The position numbers and the translations under genes are program-made. Under the pieces are notes generated by a model, which was not told where the DNA came from, made no database searches, and was given only the letters and a program-made list of their open reading frames with translations. Shown piece by piece: positions 5,633-9,534 of a stretch of DNA of 9,534 nucleotides (its first letter is position 1; every line of letters begins with the position of its first letter). The stretch covers positions 1-9,534 of the forward strand of contig CAYROE010000044.1 of the NCBI GenBank assembly GCA_964425855.1, written 5' to 3'. This DNA is from S143-63 sp964425855 (GTDB taxonomy: Archaea > Thermoproteota > Thermoprotei_A > Sulfolobales > Acidilobaceae).

Positions 5633-7483
5633 ATGAGCACGACAGCGACAATATTTGCGACCCTAGGACTATACTTCGTAATAGTCCTCATCATAGGATT
5701 CATATTCGAGAAAAAGGTTAAGGGACTAGCAGACTACCTCCTCGGCGGTAGAAAAGTAGGACCCTACGTAATAGCCTTCACCGAGAGAGCCAGCGAGATG
5801 AGCGGGTGGGTAGGACTCGGACTACCCAGCGAAGGATTCTACTCCGGACTCAACGCCACATGGAACGCTATAGGATGCTTCTACGCAGACCTAATGAACT
5901 GGACAATACTAGCAAAGAAAATGAGAAGATTCACTGAGAAAGTAGGTGCCCTCACAGTACCAGAATACTATGAGTTCAGACTAGCCGATAAGAGCGGAGT
6001 ACTAAGAATAACGAGCGCACTCATAATCATACTCTTCCTCACAGGATACGTAGGAGCACAGGCGACGGCTGCAGGAAAAGTATTCTCAAGCGTAATCGCT
6101 GCAAGTGGAGGAACAGTAACACAGAGCACTATACAGACATGGATTATTATAGGAGCCCTCATAATGATCATCTACACTGTACTAGGAGGATTCTTCGCAG
6201 TAGCATGGACAGACTTCATACAAGGCCTATGGGCCCTACTAGGCTTCACACTAGTAGTAATAATAGCATTAGCAAAGCTAGGAAACCCCCTCGACAAACT
6301 AACTACATATCCAATAAGCGAGGGATCACCAGTCACCTACACAGACATACACAATTTCTGGGGATACGAGTACACCGGAGCCCTATTGATGGTAATAATT
6401 CTCTCATATATAGCGATAGGATTCGGATGGCCAGGCAACCCACATATAACAGTAAGATATATGGCCATTAAGAGTACGAAGGACATACCGAAGAGCGCCT
6501 TCGTAGCCCTAGCACTACTACTAGTAATTTACTACTTAGCAATGAGCGTCGGATGGCTAACAAGAGTAGCCATAACAGAGGGAGTAATGAGCCAAAACCT
6601 AGCCGACCTAGTGGCACAAGATGCAGAATACTCGTTCCCAGCTCTAACAATGCAGTTCACCCACCCAATACTAGCAGGACTAATCCTAGCAGCACCAGTA
6701 GCACTAATGATGAGCACAGCAGACAGCCAGCTACTAGTAGCAACAAGTGCAATCATCGAAGACATCTATAGAAGAACACTTGCAAAAGACATCGACGAAA
6801 ATAAACTAGTCCTATACGGAAGAATCGTAACGTTCATACTAGGTATACTAGCGCTAATCTGGGCACTCTACTTCGAGAGGAGCGTCTACTACTTCGTGCT
6901 ATTCAGCTGGGGAGGACTAGGAGCAGCACTAGGAAGCGTAACACTACTAACAGTACTATGGAAGAGAATGACTCCATCAAGCGCCTTCGCAGGTCTCATA
7001 ACAGGAGCGGCCGGAGTAGTAATATGGAAGAGCTACAGCAAAGGCTGGATACTAATGCCCAACGGCGACCCCAACGGTGCACTAACAACACTCGCAATAA
7101 GCGTCCCCCTAATAGTTCTTATCCTAGGATACATAGGAATGTACCTAATAGAAAAAGACCCAGGAAAAGCCGCGAAGGGCGCGATAGCAGCAACAATAGC
7201 AGCCGGCATACTATGGGTAATATGGGTCTTCCTACGATACAAGCTCGACCCAGACTACACCGCATGGTGGTACGAGCTACTAATAAGCTTCCCAATGGCA
7301 GTAGTAGCAGCACTAGCCACTGGAACTGTAACAACGCCTCCACCAGAGGACGAGCTTGAAACCATAATCAAGAACTTCTATGGAACAGAGACACAAGCAG
7401 CAGCATCCGTGGACTACGTGAAGCCTCTAGCCGTCACGGAAATCGACGTAGTCAAGGCATATATGATTTACAAAGGACTCTAG
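5633..7483 (+). CDS. Sodium:solute symporter, SSS family (PutP-like)
   Basis: 616 residues, a Na+-driven importer of an organic solute in the cytoplasmic membrane (LeuT-type fold, TC 2.A.21). Family marks, in register with E. coli PutP: DYLLGGRKVG with Arg40; TERASEMSGWVGLGLP with Ser54, Glu55, Ser57 and Gly58; ALTVPEYYEFR (106-116); GGFFAVAWTDFIQG (185-198); GWPGNPHITVRYMA (265-278); and MMSTADSQLLVATSAIIEDIYR from residue 359, where Ser361-Thr362 match PutP Ser340-Thr341 of the Na+ site. About 13-15 membrane segments are likely. At the key Asp55 position this protein has Glu, a charge-conserving change that may alter Na+ affinity. It is about 110 residues longer than PutP, the extra being extra helices near 513-566 and a polar ~50-residue tail after PPPEDELE. 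The small gene just upstream probably encodes a partner. The substrate could be proline, another amino acid or an organic acid; the sequence does not decide. Confidence 0.93.
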   Translation: MSTTATIFATLGLYFVIVLIIGFIFEKKVKGLADYLLGGRKVGPYVIAFTERASEMSGWVGLGLPSEGFYSGLNATWNAIGCFYADLMNWTILAKKMRRFTEKVGALTVPEYYEFRLADKSGVLRITSALIIILFLTGYVGAQATAAGKVFSSVIAASGGTVTQSTIQTWIIIGALIMIIYTVLGGFFAVAWTDFIQGLWALLGFTLVVIIALAKLGNPLDKLTTYPISEGSPVTYTDIHNFWGYEYTGALLMVIILSYIAIGFGWPGNPHITVRYMAIKSTKDIPKSAFVALALLLVIYYLAMSVGWLTRVAITEGVMSQNLADLVAQDAEYSFPALTMQFTHPILAGLILAAPVALMMSTADSQLLVATSAIIEDIYRRTLAKDIDENKLVLYGRIVTFILGILALIWALYFERSVYYFVLFSWGGLGAALGSVTLLTVLWKRMTPSSAFAGLITGAAGVVIWKSYSKGWILMPNGDPNGALTTLAISVPLIVLILGYIGMYLIEKDPGKAAKGAIAATIAAGILWVIWVFLRYKLDPDYTAWWYELLISFPMAVVAALATGTVTTPPPEDELETIIKNFYGTETQAAASVDYVKPLAVTEIDVVKAYMIYKGL

Positions 7484-7573
7484 TCACTCAGTTCAACTAT
7501 AATTAAACAGTTGTTTTCCCAAATACTAACATTAACAAGAACAAATATTTCCCCTAATAATACAATCATTTTT

Positions 7574-7635
7574 CTATAAAACAACAATCGTGTCAAAGAT
7601 GAAAACCCAAAGCATTACCTATATATCAGGAGGAG
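7574..7635 (+). promoter_or_regulatory. Promoter and strong ribosome site for the 139-residue gene
   Basis: A TATA-like CTATAAAA (7574-7581) would start transcription near 7602, well after the symporter stop at 7483. AGGAGGAG (7628-7635) is a near-consensus ribosome site 9 bases before ATG 7645. A T-run just before the TATA (7569-7573) may end symporter transcription. Confidence 0.5.
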
Positions 7636-7644
7636 AAAAGATAT

Positions 7645-8064
7645 ATGAAGGCTATTAAACCAGCAATAGATGCTCCCGAAAGCATAGTTAGAAAGTTCCT
7701 ATATCCATATACGATCTATCGTATAGAAGTCCATGTAAAAAGACCCCTCAAACCACCACGAATCTTCCAACTGATAATCACCGTAGACAGGTTCCGAGCT
7801 AAAGGATTCATATCTGATATAATGCCAGAGTTAATTGACGCGGAAGGAATAACAATTCCTGCAAGGCTCAATGATGAGCAAGCCGATAAAGTGGCCAGAA
7901 GAACAGCACTATACTATACCTTGAAAAAATGGAGAGTAGGGATAGCACCAGATATCATCATAAGGGAAAAAGTAGATGTCTACAAAGTCTTCTGGCTAAT
8001 CCAGCAAGGAAATAAAAAAGTTCTGGTCGACAGTATAAGTGGAGACTGGGAAGAACTCAAGTAG
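7645..8064 (+). CDS. Conserved-looking soluble protein of unknown function, 139 aa
   Basis: ATG at 7645 with a strong ribosome site; ends TAG at 8062-8064. The protein has no cysteine, no signal peptide and no membrane segment, and is rich in Lys, Arg and Ile, so it is probably cytoplasmic. Residues 20-55 look like a run of beta strands (YTIYRIEVHVK, FQLIITVDRF). Residues 76-97 are likely a helix (NDEQADKVARRTALYYTLKKW). The end, DVYKVFWLIQQGNKKVLVDSISGDWEEL, has the shape of a two-strand hairpin closing a small domain, reminiscent of PepSY-like or 'vDavtG' tails; this is only a resemblance. Codon use matches the symporter and amidohydrolase, so it is native. It is flanked by its own promoter and by an inverted repeat, so it is likely transcribed alone. 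No family or function is assigned. Confidence 0.75.
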   Translation: MKAIKPAIDAPESIVRKFLYPYTIYRIEVHVKRPLKPPRIFQLIITVDRFRAKGFISDIMPELIDAEGITIPARLNDEQADKVARRTALYYTLKKWRVGIAPDIIIREKVDVYKVFWLIQQGNKKVLVDSISGDWEELK

Positions 8065-8070
8065 ATTTCA

Positions 8071-8106
8071 GAGCATATAGTTAATAATGGGTCTTACTAT
8101 ATGTTT
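8071..8106. terminator. Inverted repeat followed by T-run after the 139-aa gene
   Basis: CATATAGT (8074-8081) and ACTATATG (8096-8103) are perfect 8-base arms around a 14-base loop; G-T and A-T pairs extend the stem to 8071/8106. TTTT (8104-8107) follows at once. It begins 7 bases after the stop codon at 8064, the position of a terminator. The stem is AT-rich, so it may instead be an operator for the amidohydrolase gene 70 bases on. Confidence 0.45.
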
Positions 8107-8173
8107 TCCACATACAAAATAGAATAATCTTCACGAACTAATTATCATTATGATTAATTTGGGGTAGACCCAA

Positions 8174-9442
8174 TTGACGATAAGAGCGTTCTGTGCGGAT
8201 CAACTTTTCACTGGACGTGAACTAGTCCACAACGGTTGTGTAGTATACGAAAACAACCGCATAGTAGATGTTGGTAAGAAGGGATCAATAGATACTTCCG
8301 TTGACCCAGTCGAGCTCAAAGGTTATACGCTACTGCCTGGACTTATCGATGCACACATTCATATAACGGGATTCAGAAGCGGAGACTATATCAAAGAAAG
8401 CCTCCTTGTCCCCTATGCAACATTTGTAGCCAGAGCAATAAAAGACCTAGAATCAGTACTAATGGCTGGATACACAACCATCGTAGATGCAGGGAGCACT
8501 ATTAGCCTCGAGCTGAAAAAGGCCGCGGAAGAAAGAATAATAAAATCTCCACGAATAATCGCCTCTGGATACCCTGTTTCCCAGACCTTCGGCCACGGAG
8601 ACATACACTTTCTACCACCGGAATACGTTGACCCCAGGACAAGCAAGCTACGCATGCCCTTACAGAGCCTCCTCTGCGACGGAGCAAATGAATGTAGGAA
8701 GGCCACCAGATACGCTCTAAGAACAGGCTCAGACTTCATAAAAGTCTTCACGACTGGGGGGATAGCAAGTGAAAAAGACAGACCAGAATACCCACAGCTG
8801 ACGAGAGAAGAGCTGGTAGCTATAGTAGACGAGGCTAAGAGAGCACATAGATTCGTACACGCACACGCCGAAGGAAAAGAAGGGATCATCGCAGCACTAG
8901 AAGCAGGAATAACACGCATAGCTCATGCAATATACTTAGACGAAGAAGGAATAGAGCTCGCCAAAGAAAAGAACGCAGTCATAATACCCACACTCACAAT
9001 CATCCATCTCATACTAAGATTCGGAGAAGTCAGCGGCCTACCAGAATGGGCACTTCGCAAAACAATGGAGGCAAGAGAACACCACATAAACAGTATAAGG
9101 AAAGCCTATAGATCCAGAGTAAGGCTAGCAACCGGAACAGACCTATTCATAAATAGTAATGAATACAACGTCTATGGGCTAAACAGCATGGAAATACTCC
9201 TCCTCATAAACGAAATAGGACTAACACCACTTGAAGCACTAGAAGCCGCCACAATAAACGCCGCGTACGTCGCAGGACTAGACCATGAAGTAGGAATACT
9301 CAAACCAGGATATAAGACAGACTTCATCGCAGTTAAAGGAAACCCAATAGAAGACCCCTCACTACTATTAGGGCCAGAGAACATACACCTTGTAGTCAAG
9401 GAGGGCATAATCCAGAAATACAATATAGATCTAGAAGACTAG
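8174..9442 (+). CDS. Metal-dependent amidohydrolase (imidazolonepropionase/prolidase-like)
   Basis: 422 residues of the amidohydrolase superfamily (TIM barrel, cytoplasmic) that hydrolyse amide bonds in dipeptides, cyclic amides or related compounds. TTG 8174 is chosen because an in-frame stop lies at 8165-8167, a GGGG-type ribosome site precedes it (8161-8164), and it gives the usual N-terminal beta sandwich (residues 1-55, ending YTLLPGLIDAHIHI). Metal and catalytic residues are all present: His61 and His63 (HxH), Lys190 in DFIKVFTTGGIAS (the probable carboxylated lysine), His229/His231 in VHAHAEG, His251 in RIAHAIYLD, and Asp323 in LATGTDLF. The C-terminal sandwich strands (GILKPGYKTDFIAVKGNP) are complete. 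The KVFTTGG and HAHAEG motifs place it with the group containing Xaa-Arg/Xaa-Pro dipeptidases and Cc2672-like enzymes, not with urease or dihydroorotase. Substrate is unresolved. It is single, not in an operon with the genes before it. Confidence 0.92.
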   Translation: MTIRAFCADQLFTGRELVHNGCVVYENNRIVDVGKKGSIDTSVDPVELKGYTLLPGLIDAHIHITGFRSGDYIKESLLVPYATFVARAIKDLESVLMAGYTTIVDAGSTISLELKKAAEERIIKSPRIIASGYPVSQTFGHGDIHFLPPEYVDPRTSKLRMPLQSLLCDGANECRKATRYALRTGSDFIKVFTTGGIASEKDRPEYPQLTREELVAIVDEAKRAHRFVHAHAEGKEGIIAALEAGITRIAHAIYLDEEGIELAKEKNAVIIPTLTIIHLILRFGEVSGLPEWALRKTMEAREHHINSIRKAYRSRVRLATGTDLFINSNEYNVYGLNSMEILLLINEIGLTPLEALEAATINAAYVAGLDHEVGILKPGYKTDFIAVKGNPIEDPSLLLGPENIHLVVKEGIIQKYNIDLED

Positions 9443-9469
9443 GCCAGCCTAAAAGAGACCATTAACGGG

Positions 9470-9473
9470 AAAA
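9470..9473 (-). terminator. Oligo-T terminator of the tRNA (minus strand)
   Basis: On the minus strand TTTT occurs about 11 bases after the CCA end of the tRNA, within AGTTTTCCC. Short T-runs are typical archaeal terminators. The same 40-base gap must also end the amidohydrolase transcript coming from the other side. Confidence 0.35.
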
Positions 9474-9483
9474 CTGGATTTAT

Positions 9484-9534
9484 TGGCGCCGGGGGCGGGA
9501 TTCGAACCCGCGCGCCCCGTAAGGGGCAACGGGT
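9484..9534 (-). tRNA. tRNA-Ser, 3' half (5' part outside the window)
   Basis: Read on the minus strand, the 3' end carries an encoded CCA (9484-9486), discriminator G (9487), the acceptor strand CCCCGGC (9488-9494), and a perfect T-arm GCGGG-TTCGAAT-CCCGC (9495-9511). Before it is a long variable arm with the hairpin GCCCC-TTAC-GGGGC (9514-9527), which marks a class II tRNA (Ser or Leu). Leu tRNAs need discriminator A, and archaeal Ser tRNAs typically have G73 with a GCCGGGG acceptor, so Ser is the better call. The anticodon is not in the window. Confidence 0.85.

Noticed and set aside
6139..7359. Several overlapping ORFs of 60-133 codons on both strands inside the symporter gene
   Set aside because: All are shadows: they are low-complexity (Arg/Ser/Asn or Leu-rich) and overlap a strongly conserved transporter.
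8413..8919. 168-codon minus-strand ORF
   Set aside because: Antisense to the amidohydrolase, where every catalytic motif is on the plus strand; Ser/Ala-rich shadow.

Overview
The window looks like chromosomal DNA from a hyperthermophilic crenarchaeon, most likely Desulfurococcales and possibly Staphylothermus-like. The evidence is ATA/AGA/AGG-rich codon use, short TATA-type promoters with GGAGG-type ribosome sites, GTG/TTG starts, an archaeal-type tRNA with an encoded CCA, and a degraded archaeal 'ATPase + DUF234-like' gene. The genus is inference; no 16S or other marker is present.

Layout. (1) 1-1830: the 3' end of a large, tyrosine-rich, probably secreted and glycosylated surface protein whose start lies upstream. 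(2) 1831-4354: about 2.5 kb without an intact gene. Its first part is AT-rich and holds palindromes and a cluster of GTTAA-type repeats. Its second part (2785-4062) is a heavily decayed archaeal ATPase gene in which Walker A, Walker B and the C-terminal nuclease-like motif can still be read across at least eight frame changes. (3) 4355-5287: a multi-spanning membrane protein of unknown function with synonymous codon choice (G/T-ending) opposite to its neighbours. (4) 5455-7483: a two-gene unit with its own promoter, a 56-residue two-helix membrane protein followed after 7 bases by a 616-residue Na+/solute symporter (SSS family, PutP-like). (5) 7645-8064: a 139-residue orphan protein with its own promoter and strong ribosome site. 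(6) 8174-9442: an intact amidohydrolase of the imidazolonepropionase/prolidase-like group. (7) 9484-end, minus strand: the 3' half of a class II tRNA, best read as tRNA-Ser.

How the parts may work together. The symporter imports an organic solute with Na+, and the amidohydrolase probably hydrolyses a dipeptide, amide or cyclic amide in the cytoplasm. Both would suit a peptide-fermenting heterotroph, but they are separate transcription units and the link is inference. The most interesting items are the small membrane protein translationally coupled to the symporter, the symporter's Glu at the PutP Asp55 position, the three-arm inverted repeat over the start of the dead ATPase gene, and the composition-shifted membrane gene beside the decayed region. 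I see no CRISPR array, no intact mobile element and no complete new defence system.
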